Assembly (NCBI RefSeq): GCF_000275845.1
Contig: NW_006766906.1
Coordinates: forward strand, 168,496 to 232,495
Direction of reading: 5' to 3'
DNA from: Dichomitus squalens LYAD-421 SS1
Taxonomy: Eukaryota; Basidiomycota; Agaricomycetes; Polyporales; Polyporaceae
Length of the DNA: 64,000 bases
Made by a program: the position numbers and the translations under genes. Below the pieces are notes generated by a model, which did no database searches, had not been told where the DNA came from, and was given only the letters and a program-made list of their open reading frames with translations. Of this stretch, positions 10,015 through 21,149 are shown one piece after another. Position 1 is the first letter of the stretch; every line of letters begins with the position of its first letter.

Positions 10015-12001
10015 TCACCGATCCGGCGCGAAGATCTCATCCACGACCCTCTCCACGAGCTTCGCCTCCCTCACCTGCATATCCTCCTTGCTCACCCCCT
10101 GGCCGTTCTCCATCCTCTCAACCGCCTTCTTCCACTCCGCAACCTTCTCTTCGAGAACCGCCTCCCTAGCACGCGCGAGCCGCGCGGTCGTCTGCAGGCC
10201 AAGCACCTCCGCTTCTGCGTCCTCAAGGGCGTGCGCGCGCGAGCAGAGCTCGACGTACGCCGGGCGGAGCCACGCGGGGATGCCGTACTTCTCCGCGAGG
10301 AAGACGCGCTCGACGGGGTCGAGCGGTGGAGATGCAGCGTCGAGAGCGGCGATGGCGTGCATGCGTGCTGCTGGGAAGGAGAGCTGGGACGCGGTGGAGA
10401 GCAGGAGGACGAGGTCGAGGATCGAGTCGTACTGCGGGCTGGATGCGCTGTAGGGGGTGTGGGAACAATGGTGAGCTACACGACCAACTCTCGTGGTGGA
10501 AATGATGTAATCAGACAAGACATACCCGTGGTACAAGAAGTAGAGGAGGCACTCGAACTCGCGCTTGGACACGTCGGGCAGGATGATCGCCGAGCGGTCC
10601 GTCTTTCCCGCCCCCATGACCAGCTCACGCTGGAAGAAGTCCTTGAAGTACGCCGAGTCGCGCTCCAAGAAGTAGCGGTGGATCCGGAACAGCGTGTTCT
10701 CGACCTGGCAGCGAGTGGCGCACTCTCAGTCTGGGCAACTAACATGAACCACAGTATATGGAGGTACTCACCCGAAGGATGATCAGCTCGTCTTCGATGT
10801 AGAACGTCGAGTGGCGGAGGGCAGGCTCGTCTACAGGCGACGGAGTACGCACGAACTGCTTGCTGCTGCCCGCATGAGGTTCCTTCACGGCAGTGCCCGG
10901 GGACGAACGCGGGTTTGATGAAGGAGACACGGGCCGTGTCTGCGCAAGTGTCGAGCCCGGGCTCAGCGGAATCGGAGCCGACATTGCAGTTGGGCTTGCC
11001 CGCCCGCCGCTCGAGCCACGCGACGGCGGACGGTGGCTGGTGTCCTCAGGCGCAGAACGCGGACTCTCCGCACGGGGCGAGAGTGGCTGCAGCGCGAGTG
11101 GCGACTGGGACGGGGAAGGGATGGGCGAGATGGTGGGGCGATGCGAGGAGTGCATCAAACGGTCTGGCGGGAAGAACAGTCGCTCGGCGTCGGACGCAGA
11201 TTGGGGGATATCGGGGAGAGGGAGAGAGACAAGGGGACTGTGGCACAGAGGGGAGGCCCCGATGCCACTATCAGACGACATGGCCGCTGCGTCCATCAGG
11301 CGGCGCTGGGCCACACTCGTGCGCTTGACTTTATTCTTTGCAGACCTCCGCGGACTACCTCGCGAGATATGTCCGAGAGCAGGGAGTGGTGGAGGAGGCG
11401 ATCGTGGCTCCTCCATATCTATGCGCTCGACGGCTGGCGTGCGCCACGGTGAGCGTGTTCCGGTGTTGTCGTCGCCCTCACTGTCAGTCTCGACTCGGGG
11501 ACTGTGGTACTTCCGATACCCCTGTGCGCGCGAGGTCGGCGGCGATGCGGGGGAAGAGCGTGCCTTGGATGAGCTCCGCCGGCTAAGCGGGACGTCGCGC
11601 TCGAGGTCGTCCACAGGCGCCAACACAGTGGGACGAACTTGGGGCTCGTATGGGCCGCCATTCCGGTCCGCATATATCTCATCCCTCGTTTCCCGCGCCA
11701 AGCTGAGCATAGGGCCCAAGGCTTTTCGGAGAGGAGATGGCATCTCGGATTGCGGAGATGAGAGCGTCCAAGGGTCTGGAGATTGTGACCGAGGAGGCCG
11801 TTCAGGCTGCAGAGTGGGACTTGGAGGCGTACCCATCGTTGGAGTCGACATGGATGAGCTACCAGGGTAGGATCGCGAAGTATGGTCGTTGTCGCGAGTT
11901 CGATAGAGTTGCTGCGATGACGATGCAATGGGTGAGGCCTCGATGAGGAACTTGGTATCAGTTCGTGCGCGATGAGCAACAGAGCGGCCGGGGGAGTTCA
12001 T
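10015..12001 (-). CDS. BTB/POZ domain protein with disordered N-terminus (paralogue 2)
   Basis: Same architecture as the gene at 4733-6251 and clearly related to it: a long Pro/Ser/Arg-rich N-terminal exon ending STFYIEDELIILR, a BTB exon beginning ENTLFRIHRYFLERDSAYFK with LPDVSKREFECLLYFLYHG, and a helical third exon with LAEKYGIPAWLRPAYVELC and a basic/acidic coiled tail. The introns fall at matching places in the two genes. I place the start at the ATG at 12001 (M-N-S-P-G-R-S-V) because the longer frame upstream begins with GTG and overlaps a TATA-like box at 12074-12082. Function is unknown; transcription cofactor or Cullin-3 adaptor are the usual guesses for BTB proteins. Confidence 0.82.
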
Positions 12002-12073
12002 ATCGAGGTCGTCAATTGCGTATGCTCGGGATACGAGATGAGATGGACGACGCGGCACGAAGCGTGCTGCACA

Positions 12074-12082
12074 GTTTTATAC
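12074..12082 (-). promoter_or_regulatory. TATA-like box of BTB gene 2
   Basis: GTATAAAAC on the minus strand, about 75 bp upstream of the chosen ATG at 12001. It argues against the longer upstream frame as coding. Confidence 0.5.
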
Positions 12083-12360
12083 CCTCCCTCGAGGCCTGGC
12101 CAAGGGCACGCTGTCGAGGCGTGGGCCCGCCGCATCACTGGAAGGCGCTTCCGGACGCGTGTTGTTGTCCGCCATTTCTGGGCCAGCGCCGAGCAATGCC
12201 AATTGTCCCGTGGATGGCAACAGCGGAACACTGTGGAAGGATGTATTGTGCCTTTCATCACAGCACAGTCAGAAAACGAGACGTACTGGATCGCATAACT
12301 TGATGTCGTGAACTCTGTGATGAACACAAGTCTGCGGTCGAACCTCTACATACGTGCGTC

Positions 12361-12368
12361 TATAAAAG
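12361..12368 (+). promoter_or_regulatory. orphan TATA-like box
   Basis: TATAAAAG followed by no convincing coding exon until the amidase at 12903. It may serve a long or spliced 5' leader of that gene. Confidence 0.3.
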
Positions 12369-12902
12369 GCTGGCAGTCCCAAGCGCCGACAAGCTTTGCT
12401 GGCACGCGACGGATGGAGAACTTGAAACCCAAGTGGTTCTCTGCAGTCCTTCATCAATGTTCCTCGTCCTCACCGAGTTTCTGCGGCGCTATGCATGCAT
12501 GGTCCATACGTTCAACAATGAATAATACCTCCTAGATAAGTCACGAAACAATGAGCGCTTAGGCCTCTGGCGAAGCATGTCCGAGTCAACCATGCCTTCG
12601 GGCTCAACTAAGTTGTACGATAGGATCCAGTGCTCCTGCTCATAACTCGACCATGGCTACGACTATGGTGAGAACGTTGACTTCCTCGGTTCCAAAAGGC
12701 GACTCACAGGACCTCTTTCTCAGCTGCGCTAGATCTGGGAAAATTGGGGCCATTATTGTCACGGCACTCGAAGTCTGATCCCACGCGCGGTTGCATGCAT
12801 ATGCACAACGTCGATAAGAAGCCTGCGGCGATGCCTTCAGTCCAACGACGACCAGACGGGGGACGTGCTCGTCCTGCCGCGAACCCCCCAAGCAGCTCTG
12901 AC

Positions 12903-14978
12903 ATGTTTGTGATGCGACTGACCGTAGCTTCTCTTTTCACCCTCTTCATTGCCTTTGCGTGGGTTGGTTTCGGATTCACCAAAGAAGCGGCTCGTGCTCC
13001 AGCGACATCAGCAGCATTGGAGTTCCCTGATCTGTACGAGGCATCGATAACGGAATTGCAGGATGGGTTGCAGAAGGGCCTATTCACCAGCGTCGACCTT
13101 GTTAAGGTTGGTGGCACCACCTCTCGGCGGATTGAGCACAGCATTGATGAGGTTATCTGAATACAGGCATACTTCGCAAGGATCGAAGAAGTGAATCTTC
13201 AAGGCCCCACCCTGCGCGCAGTCATCGAGACCAATCCAAGCGCCCTCGAGCAAGCCGCCGCGCTCGACCTCGAACGACGCACGACTGGAGCCCGCGGTCC
13301 CCTCCATGGCATCCCCATTATTCTCAAAGACAACATCGCCACACTCGCCAGCGAAGGTACAGTCGCATTTACGCTGCTTAGTCCCCAAACGAGACGTGCT
13401 GACTCCACCGGACGGCGACAGGCATGAACACGACTGCAGGCTCCTTCGCCCTCCTCGGCTCCATCGTCCCGCGCGACGCACACGTCGCCGCCAAGCTCCG
13501 CGCCGCCGGCGCGATCCTCCTCGGGAAGGCCAACCTCTCTGAGTGGGCAAACTTCCGCGGGAACGTCCCCTCCGGCTTCTCCGGGCGCGGCGGGCAGGCG
13601 AGCAGCCCGTACGTGCCCCTCGGCGACCCGTGCGGCTCGAGCTCGGGCAGCGGGATCTCGAGCGCGATCGGGCTCGCGGCGGGCGCGCTGGGCTCGGAGA
13701 CGGACGGCTCGATCGTGTGTCCGAGCGGGATGAACAACCTGGTGGGGATCAAGCCGACCGTGGGGCTAACCTCTAGGGACGGAGGTTCGTCCTCTGTGAC
13801 AACTCATCTACGAATCTATGAGTGCGTAGAAGCATGACTGAAGTTGATGCATATATGCGCAGTGGTACCCATCTCGGAACACCAGGACACCGTCGGGCCC
13901 ATGACGCGCTCCGTCACGGACGCCGCGATCATCCTCTCTGCCATCGCAGGGCGCGACCCGCGCGACAACTTCACGCTGGCCCAGCCGCCCGTCGTGCCCG
14001 ACTACACCCAGGCGCTGCGCGCCGATGGCCTGAAAGGCCAGCGGCTTGGCGTACCACGCAAGTTCCTAGACGGACTCGACCCAGTGGTCGTCGGGGCGTT
14101 CAACGCGTCGCTCGAGACGATGAAGGGGCTCGGCGCGACCATCATCGACCCAGCGGACTTCCCGGACTTTGACGAGTTCGTGGCGTCGAACAACGAGACT
14201 GTCGTCTTGAATGTGGACTTCAAGGTCGGTATAGCTTGGATATATCTATTCGTCGGCCAACACACTGAAGTTTGGCTCGTGGTCAGGTGGACGTCAATCG
14301 GTACATCTCGGAGCTGGTCGAAGTCCCTACGGGAGTGAAGAATCTCGCCGATTTGATTGCGTTCAACATCGCCCATGCGGACGAAGAGCTCGTCCCTCCG
14401 TTCTGGACCGACCAGTCGCAGTAAGCCCGCCTCTCGTTCCTGTGCGCTTCGGCAAGCTCACCATTCCGATGTATGTAAACATCCAGATTCATCACTTCTG
14501 AGAACACAACCGTCGACCAGGCATTCTTCGACGCCGTAGCCGCCGACAAGGACCTCGGAGCGACCCGCGGCATCGACGCGACCTTGAAGGCGTTCAATCT
14601 CGACGCTCTCTTGCTTCCGACGGACGTCTCGTCCACTCCAGCCGCAATCGCTGGGTACCCCATCATCACCGGTGAGTGCCACCCGCATCTTGCGGCGTGG
14701 CAGGTGCCAGACGTTACGTCGTATTCGACTGACTTACGAGTACGACAGTTCCCCTCGGGTTCCTCCCGCCGAATACGACCTTGTCGCCCGCGGAGCCGAC
14801 GCGCTCCGGCGGACCCAACCAGCCGTTCGGGCTGTCGTTCTTGGGGACGGCGTTCAGCGAGTTCCAGCTCGTCTCGCTCGCGTTCGCGTACGAGCAGGCG
14901 ACGCACACGCGCCTCCAGGTTCTCGCGTTCCCGGCGGCGATCCCGAAGACGCAGCTTGCGGACGTGGTTTCCAAGTAG
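12903..14978 (+). CDS. amidase signature family protein, membrane-anchored or secreted
   Basis: Amidase-signature hydrolase with the Ser-cisSer-Lys triad: Lys in GIPIILKDNIAT, the glycine/serine loop DPCGSSSGSG and the nucleophile region GALGSETDGSIVCPSG, followed by NNLVGIKPTVGLTSRDG and DTVGPMTRSVTDAA. The start at 12903 gives a hydrophobic N-terminus (MRLTVASLFTLFIAFAWVGF) that is either a signal peptide or an anchor. Six or so short introns are needed; the junctions E-G-M-N-T-T and D-G-V-V-P-I-S are clean. The C-terminus PIITVPLGFLP...GLSFLGTAFSE is full length for the family. A TAG follows VVSK at 14976-14978. Substrate is not predictable; fungal members include acetamidases and glutamyl-tRNA amidotransferase-like enzymes of secondary metabolism. 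An upstream in-frame methionine exists but would precede the hydrophobic segment with a non-conserved stretch. Confidence 0.87.
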
Positions 14979-15381
14979 GTCCGACTATGGGATACGGGTA
15001 GAGACGGTGTGGGATACAGGAGGTGTAGTACGTAAGGTAGCGATGTAAAGTAGCATGAGGGTGCCGTCCGATCACCGATGTACCGACAGAGTGCGACTAG
15101 GAATGGCATACGTGATACAGCAGAGGTACAAGGGCGTGCTATGAAGTCCGGCAAACAAGTCCGTGGGCGAGGGCGAGTCCAACAATATGGAGTTAGATGC
15201 GACAGGTCTGTGAGTCCGAGAGCATTACAGTTCCGATAGTGTCGTGAGGATAGCGTGCGTGAGACATGAGCGGCATGATCTACCCGAATCGCAAGGTCAA
15301 ATTCGTACATCTCAGTGTTGCGGGATAATTCGGGCGTACCTGATCTAAATCAGGTCGTGGAAGAGTCGTGGTGTCATGCGC
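14979..15381. other. convergent intergenic region
   Basis: 3' flanks of the amidase and of the small secreted protein gene. I see no gene. Confidence 0.45.
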
Positions 15382-15573
15382 TTATGGATGCGCCCGGGCG
15401 CGCCGCATATAGGTGTGCGGTCTCTGCGTAGGGATCACCGCAGGGCTATTGACGGCTACTAGGGGTTCCGCGCGTGCCACATGGTGGGAAGACACGTCAG
15501 TCAGCGGGACCGCGCCGGAGACTGTGGCCAGCGCGAGGAGTGCGACTGTTAGGAAGACGCTGAAGAGCTGCAT
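15382..15573 (-). CDS. small secreted protein, 63 residues
   Basis: ATG at 15573 opens a 63-codon frame with a clear signal peptide (MQLFSVFLTVALLALATVSG, likely cut soon after AVP) and a short basic mature part ending in MRRARAHP. There are no cysteines, so it is not a cysteine-knot effector, and no CaaX end, so not a lipopeptide mating pheromone. It may be a secreted peptide or a precursor trimmed at its Arg-rich sites. A TATA-like element at 15765-15770 on the minus strand is about 190 bp upstream and would imply a leader with a short intron or uORF. No homologue recognised. Confidence 0.5.
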   Translation of the reverse strand: MQLFSVFLTVALLALATVSGAVPLTDVSSHHVARAEPLVAVNSPAVIPTQRPHTYMRRARAHP

Positions 15574-16543
15574 CGCTAGATGTCTAAGTGGACACGAATC
15601 TTCAGTCAGATGGTGCTGGTAAGAAGAGTAGTTCGTGTGAGGCCATACCGGATGTACTAGACTGGGATGAGCAAAGGATGGGGGAGTAGTGCAACAGGGT
15701 CGGCGGGCAGGAAGATGGAGGAAGACGGCAGGGAGACACCGTGTAGCACGCTTGTCCGAGGTCGTATATATTGCCCTCCTGTGAAACTGGCAAACTGGCG
15801 TGGAGGCGCACCGGCAGACAAGACTTTCAAGTGCAGTAGCACTAGCGTCACGGCCACGGGCGAGCCGGAAGTGCGGGTATGGAGGGGACGCGCCGAGGGC
15901 TGCGCTCGAGGCTGTTCTTGACTCGAGCTCGGGAACACGTCGGCGTCACTGCACCGGCCTTAGACGGGCACGTTCCCAGTCGTCTCCGACACCCTGCGAG
16001 TGGCGGCGGCACGGTATGAGACAGGGTTGCTGGGAGACACGGATGAAGGAAGGACAAGCACTCAAGCCGGGAGACTCGGAGTTCGCATACAGAACGGCCG
16101 TGAGAATAACATACCGAATGGAGCGCCTCGAGTCCCGACACAGCGCGACGCCGAAAGCCCCTCGAGGTTCCGACTAACTCGTTGCTGCCCCAATCAGTGT
16201 CGAATATCTAGCATACACATATTCTAAAAGATGGTAAACGGTTATCGCATATCGGTGCTGCTCTCGTATATATGAGACTGTCGGATACAAGGCAGGGAAG
16301 GGGCGAGGTACAGAACAAGCAGGAATGATTCGTATAGGAGGTAGGGGATTATCAGTACCAGCCAAATACGTGCAACTCATTACGGATCACGTTCTCGATC
16401 AAATAACGGCACTCGAACATCAATTCGACACATTGGCCACCTGCGTGGTCTCCTGCCCCCTGAGGTTTCCTCATCGCCTAGTACGCCTGGATCGCCCATC
16501 ATTCCATACCGCTGCCTCCAGCGCCGATGAGGGACGCCTCATC
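15574..16543. other. intergenic
   Basis: Upstream region of the small secreted protein, including TATATA on the minus strand at 15765-15770, then the 3' flank of the first HET gene. Open frames of 80-125 codons on both strands carry no recognisable motif. Confidence 0.4.
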
Positions 16544-18952
16544 CTACCCATCCACATCGTCCTGCATCCGCTCGCCGCTGTCTGATGTAGAAGAATCAGA
16601 GGCCATGTAGCTGCTGTCCGATGAAACCACCCTTTGGCTTGTAGGATCGGGATCCTTGTAGTACTTGACAACCAGGGAGTAATGCGACGCCCATACGAAG
16701 TCCACGCCGAGCTTCAAGGCGAAACTCCGGTCTCCCGGGGCAGAAAATATGACCATCTGTTCGGAGAGCGACTGCCATGTTCGGAAGTCGGACCAAGTTA
16801 TTGTGCTAGGATCTGCGCTATACGCCTCCTCGGGAGATGCGAGCAACGTGCTGGACACTAGTCCGATATGAGCGACAATGATCAATTGCCCCTCCACGAA
16901 GTTCTTCCGATCTAAGGTGTAATCATACCGTATGGAGATGGTGTGATCAGTGCTGGAGAGCGTGAGCAAGTGAGACCTCGGAGTGTCCTGGTCTGGCTCC
17001 TGTAGATTGACGAGATATCCGTGTCGCTGTAAGGCGTCGCGAGTGCTGGCAAGAACTCGAAAGCTGAGTGTTCGCGGAAACCAGGTGCGTGGTGCCCGTC
17101 CGGGTGTATCCGCGGGACGCTCAGGGTGAAACATGTACAATGTCCTGACCTCCAGATGAGGACGACATCGTGCGATGACTGCGGGGGACAAGGCGAATAG
17201 CCTCGGGTATCTTTCTGGAGAGGCTCGGTCTGCAACACAGACATAACCGCTAGACAAGACTTGAACGTCAGAGCTCACTGAATAGATGCGACAGACACGG
17301 CCGAGGAGATGACCTGGCTGATCGGCGTGTTCGCATCGTAGGATGGCCAGGTACCAGCCTTGGGGCACTTTGCGATCATATCTCGTCCAGGATGGGAGGT
17401 AAAGTGACAGGGGGATCACAGGGAGCTGAATGCGAATGCCATAGGAGGAGAAGGTGTAATCGAGGGCAGGGGGTATGTCGGAGAGCCCGATCGATCTCAA
17501 AAACTCTTCGTGAGCAATCGCCCGCGTCTTGGCCCCGTCCTCGAAAACATATGGAAGTTCGCCAAAGAAGGATGTGATGTTTTTGTTCTCCCAGTGCTGA
17601 GTGACGTATAGACGGGGATACTTCTTGGATGTGGTCGGCCGATGTTCCTGTAGCAATGTCTCCGGGCCTCTGTAGATTGATCCAGCAGCGAACAGACTTT
17701 GATCCGGGATACGCCTCATGATCTCCTCTTGTAGCCGTCGAAATGCACGCTCGTTGCCCTCCCCATAGAGCGCGGGCAGGTGTATGTCAAAGAGTCCCAG
17801 CAGCGAGTACGCCGTGTCCTCAGGCCTAGTCGCCTGTCGATTGGCGGCCCAGGAGAGCCGCTGGGCAACGGAAAACTCGTCGAGCGACTTCTCCCGGAGT
17901 AGAGCCTCGCGACTGATGCCAGTGATATCCTCGACAAGGTCGGCCAATCTATCCCGCGACCCAAGAACACTCCAGTCCTGGCACAGGAAAATCACTATCC
18001 GGGGCGCGATGAGCTCCTGGAGCGTCCACGTGCGCTCGAACCAGCGCGACTCGCGGAACCGCGAGTCTGGGGCCGCAGGGTCCTCTCCGGGCGGGACGTC
18101 GACGAGGAATGCATAGCACACGACCGCCCCCGCGTACCAGGAGTACATGGAGTTGATAGCCTCGGAAAGCTCCGAGCTGCTACTCTGGTCGATGCAGCAG
18201 GAGTCTATCCAGATGAACGCGATGCCGTTCGCTCGTGCGAAGGCACACGCCCCTCGGATTTTGGGTGAGAGGTCATGGTCGTCCCATATGGAAGGTGAAT
18301 CTGCGGTCATGAAGTCATTTATGGATCGCGAGGAAATCGCGAATGGTTCCAGTACGAGGTGTGGGGAGTGTTGGGATCGAGGGGTGTATGGAGAGCTCGG
18401 ATGTTGTGCTGCGGTTGGCTGGAGATCATCGGGGACGGGGTAAAGATAGAGATCGCAAAGGCAGCGAATGAGTCGCAGCACAGGCGAGAGGATGAGGAGG
18501 AGCGCTCGCCATAACCTCTTGAGCGACCGATCGAGTCGCAGTCGTTCCAGTGTTCGTGGAGTACAGGGAGATTCTGAAGGGATAGCGCCTTCTTCCAGCA
18601 AGCTCGTGCGATCACCGAGGAGCGCTGTGCGTTCGGTGGGGAAGAGCATCTCATGAGCAGAGGATGTCATTGACGATAGCACACCAGATGGGCTCGCAGC
18701 TACAGGTGCCGTGGAGAACCTTCCTGAAGGATCAATGAAGGACGAGGCAGGAGGCAGGACACCGGGATATTCCCCATCCCGTACCCATTGAGGTGTTTTG
18801 CCGGCAGGATAACGCTTCTGGATCTTCTTCAGCTCCTTGTACGTCTGCTCGCCCTCCTCTTGGTTCCATGTATGAGACAAGATTGCGTATACTGTGTATT
18901 CAGGTTCGCATCCAGAAACGAACTGTCCCGTCACGGTGTCTAACAGGCGCAT
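16544..18952 (-). CDS. HET-domain protein 1, 802 residues, intronless
   Basis: Heterokaryon-incompatibility (HET, PF06985) protein of the type that mediates allorecognition and programmed cell death in fungi. The ATG at 18952 gives MRLLDTVTGQFV followed by YAILSHTW at about residue 22. The second HET block (FIWIDSCCIDQSSSSELSEA, about residue 247) comes after an insertion of roughly 170 residues that is Ser/Pro-rich with one hydrophobic stretch. Then follow WTLQELIAPRIVIF (near 309), YSLLGLFDIHLPALYGEG (near 380) and the EEIMRRIPDQSLFA element that in many basidiomycete HET proteins begins the DUF8212-like region. The remaining 380 residues look beta-rich. No NACHT, ankyrin or WD repeat partner is present. 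Paralogous to HET proteins 2 and 3 in this window, closest to HET 2 by its identical N-terminus. Confidence 0.9.
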   Translation of the reverse strand: MRLLDTVTGQFVSGCEPEYTVYAILSHTWNQEEGEQTYKELKKIQKRYPAGKTPQWVRDGEYPGVLPPASSFIDPSGRFSTAPVAASPSGVLSSMTSSAHEMLFPTERTALLGDRTSLLEEGAIPSESPCTPRTLERLRLDRSLKRLWRALLLILSPVLRLIRCLCDLYLYPVPDDLQPTAAQHPSSPYTPRSQHSPHLVLEPFAISSRSINDFMTADSPSIWDDHDLSPKIRGACAFARANGIAFIWIDSCCIDQSSSSELSEAINSMYSWYAGAVVCYAFLVDVPPGEDPAAPDSRFRESRWFERTWTLQELIAPRIVIFLCQDWSVLGSRDRLADLVEDITGISREALLREKSLDEFSVAQRLSWAANRQATRPEDTAYSLLGLFDIHLPALYGEGNERAFRRLQEEIMRRIPDQSLFAAGSIYRGPETLLQEHRPTTSKKYPRLYVTQHWENKNITSFFGELPYVFEDGAKTRAIAHEEFLRSIGLSDIPPALDYTFSSYGIRIQLPVIPLSLYLPSWTRYDRKVPQGWYLAILRCEHADQPGHLLGRVCRIYSVSSDVQVLSSGYVCVADRASPERYPRLFALSPAVIARCRPHLEVRTLYMFHPERPADTPGRAPRTWFPRTLSFRVLASTRDALQRHGYLVNLQEPDQDTPRSHLLTLSSTDHTISIRYDYTLDRKNFVEGQLIIVAHIGLVSSTLLASPEEAYSADPSTITWSDFRTWQSLSEQMVIFSAPGDRSFALKLGVDFVWASHYSLVVKYYKDPDPTSQRVVSSDSSYMASDSSTSDSGERMQDDVDG

Positions 18953-19717
18953 CGTTTATAGATCTGTGGATCGATATCTAGTCAGAGGCCGTGACGTGCT
19001 ATGAAAAGGCGGACAAAATGCTGGATAAGGGCATTGCCGTACGGACCAACGCATATAGTGTCTTAGCTCTGAGATACCATCCAGACGAGGAGACGATGTC
19101 AGACGGCAGCGAAGGAGTAGCGGGGGATTTGGAAAGAAGGTTGGATGACCTTTTGCTTGCAGCTCACATGGGAGGCACAGCTTCCGGTAAATACAAATGG
19201 GCAGGACCCAGGAGGGCGCACCTCTAGTCGGACTCGAGATGAACGTGAGAAGCATCATGATCGGTAAAAGGAACAGGTAGATGATGCGCCTAGTTTGCCC
19301 AGGTGTCGAATGAAAGATTATGTAATGGGGATATGCGTCCCTTGAATCCAGGTAGACAGGCGCGCGATAGGCGCGCGGTGAACTGAGCGAACGACAAGGT
19401 TTGAACGCCCTGTAGACTCTTGGTACGTTCCTGCAGTGGTCGTCCGTGCGAGGTACGGAGCCAGTACTGAGAGCTACTACTGTGGCGCTTAGGGGCGAGC
19501 AAGATGGTAGCAAGTCAAAGTGACGCCACTCACCTTGACTCATTGAAGACATAAAGAGGCATCCGGGCATGACTTGCTCAGTTAGACGAAGCGAGATTCG
19601 GATTCCGTACACAAATACAATACTATTACGCGCGTAGTGCTACAGATGTTACATTGATACTTGGATTGCTTTGCTTTGCGACAGCGGTCAAGAATGTGGC
19701 CCTTCATGCCCAATAAC
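18953..19717. other. intergenic
   Basis: Promoter side of HET gene 1 and 3' flank of the Stf2-like gene. A minus-strand frame of 218 codons (18956-19612) has no motif and poor composition, so it is not called. Confidence 0.4.
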
Positions 19718-20263
19718 TTAAGCATGGTTGTTGGTCTGGACAACTCTAGTCAATGAACCAAATCCGAGAGCAACGAGGGTGAGAATACATACGTTGGCAT
19801 CAGTCACGACCGGGACGTCGTACTTCGGCGACGTCGACAGTGCCGGTGCTGTGCGCGCGATAGACCCAAGGTCGGTGTTAGGCGACTTCAACGCCTTCTT
19901 GCGGAACTCGATACCCTGCTGAACCTCTTCCGGACTCAGAGAGCTCCCGTGTCGTTGAGGGGCCGGGCGCTCTGCATCGTTATTCACAGAGACTGCGCCT
20001 GAGATAGGATGGCCGCATTTAGTATTCCATGCGCCCATTCAACAGAGCGACGAGGGAAACAAGGGGAACGTACTTGTCGCCTCTTCAAACTCGGCCTCCT
20101 CATCTTGAAGAGCGGCTTGCTCGATCTCAAGCTCATCCTCGATACGACCCCAGTTGTGGGGGCCGGCACCCTTCTTGGGGATGCGCTTGTCCATGCCGTT
20201 CTTGGCCTGCGAACGGTCCTTGTTGACGGCGTCAGGGTAAGATGCGCGCTCGGTACGAGTCAT
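19718..20263 (-). CDS. Stf2/HABP4-like small hydrophilic protein
   Basis: Short, charged, probably largely disordered protein of about 130 residues. The start at 20263 (MTRTERASYPDAVNKDRS) and the block GAGPHNWGRIEDELEIEQAA match the pattern of fungal ATPase-stabilising-factor/Stf2 and hyaluronan/mRNA-binding (HABP4/PAI-RBP1) small proteins, which are linked to desiccation and stationary-phase stress. Splicing joins ...EEEAT to SAVSVNNDAERPAPQ (acceptor ATCTCAG), and an 18-nt last exon gives T-N-N-H-A and the TAA at 19718-19720. Upstream on the minus strand is TATATAA (20385-20391) with a CCCCT stress-element-like site near 20364, suggestive of stress control but too short to prove it. Confidence 0.72.
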
Positions 20264-21149
20264 GGTGATATGTGCGAGGTATACAAGTGTGTTGAAGGCG
20301 AGTGTAGAAGTGATAAGAGCGAGACAAGTAAACCCTAAAACGGTGATGGTGGTGTGAAAGCAGAGGGGCGGATAGTCGGGCGAGTTATATACTGAGTGGG
20401 GTCTGGTGCTGCGCCACCCCGGTCACCTTCGCGAGCATTCGCTCGCGTGACTACAGATGTCGCCAAAGAGGAGCGAGCCCGTGTCCGGGCGCGGTGTCAC
20501 ATTCTGGGACTTTCGAAGCTGCCGCCGCGCGCGAGGTGACACAAGTGTTCTAGTGGTCCCGCCCAGTCTAGTGCCCTCCATTCAGTTTTGGACCATCGCG
20601 TGAACACTCGACCTGCTCTGGGCTCCTACGCAGTCACGGTCGCTGCTTCCCCTGAACACGTCAATCACCCTTCTGTATGTTGCCCTGCTGCCGTATGTCA
20701 TGTCGGCTATCTCCCTGCGGCTGAATGGATGCTGTAGTGGTGAAGGATGGCTGTCGAGTGCGGTGCGGACGCGGGTGAATGCGGTCACAATGGGGGCGAA
20801 GAATGGAGCCGTGCAAGGTCATCGTGACCCAACCGCGGCGATGACCTATGCGGGGAAACGTGGGAAGCCTCAACGTCGCCATCCGGCAGACGCCGCCCTC
20901 GTACCTGGAAACTCGGTAACCTGCGCTGAGGGACCCGGAACACCCCTCCTGCAGCAGGCTTCGCTGCTCGAGAACGTCTGTCTTCACTATTGTCGGCGAG
21001 TTCCTTAAGCTTCGTCTTCTCGGCTTGTGAACGATCCTATCCTTTAGGTCTTCTTGGTTTCGACGCTCTGACTGGGAACGACGACCTTGACGACCGCTAT
21101 TGTCCACAACTATCCCGGACCGTGAAATTTGGCGAACTTGTACACGAAT
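20264..21149. other. divergent intergenic region
   Basis: Between the Stf2-like gene (minus) and the candidate start of the 5-phosphatase (plus). Holds the TATA-like box at 20385-20391. Long minus-strand frames here look like chance in GC-rich DNA. Confidence 0.4.
20385..20391 (-). promoter_or_regulatory. TATA-like box of the Stf2-like gene
   Basis: TATATAA on the minus strand about 122 bp before the ATG at 20263; an AGGGG/CCCCT stress-response-like pentamer lies at 20364-20368. Confidence 0.45.

Larger units (their letters stand above)
12002..12902. other. divergent intergenic region between BTB gene 2 and the amidase
   Basis: Contains the BTB gene 2 promoter on the minus strand. A good plus-strand TATA box (TATAAAAG, 12361-12368) sits some 540 bp before the amidase ATG, with a short frame beginning ATG at 12413 that I do not recognise. 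No other feature is supported. Confidence 0.45.

Noticed and set aside
10893..11870. Plus-strand frame of 325 codons opposite BTB gene 2.
   Set aside because: Shadow of the Pro/Ser-rich N-terminal exon of the BTB protein.
15382..15573. Small secreted protein as a mating pheromone precursor.
   Set aside because: It has no C-terminal CaaX and has a classical signal peptide, unlike basidiomycete lipopeptide pheromones.
18956..19612. Minus-strand frame of 218 codons upstream of HET gene 1.
   Set aside because: No motif and no recognisable composition; it ends at the HET promoter.
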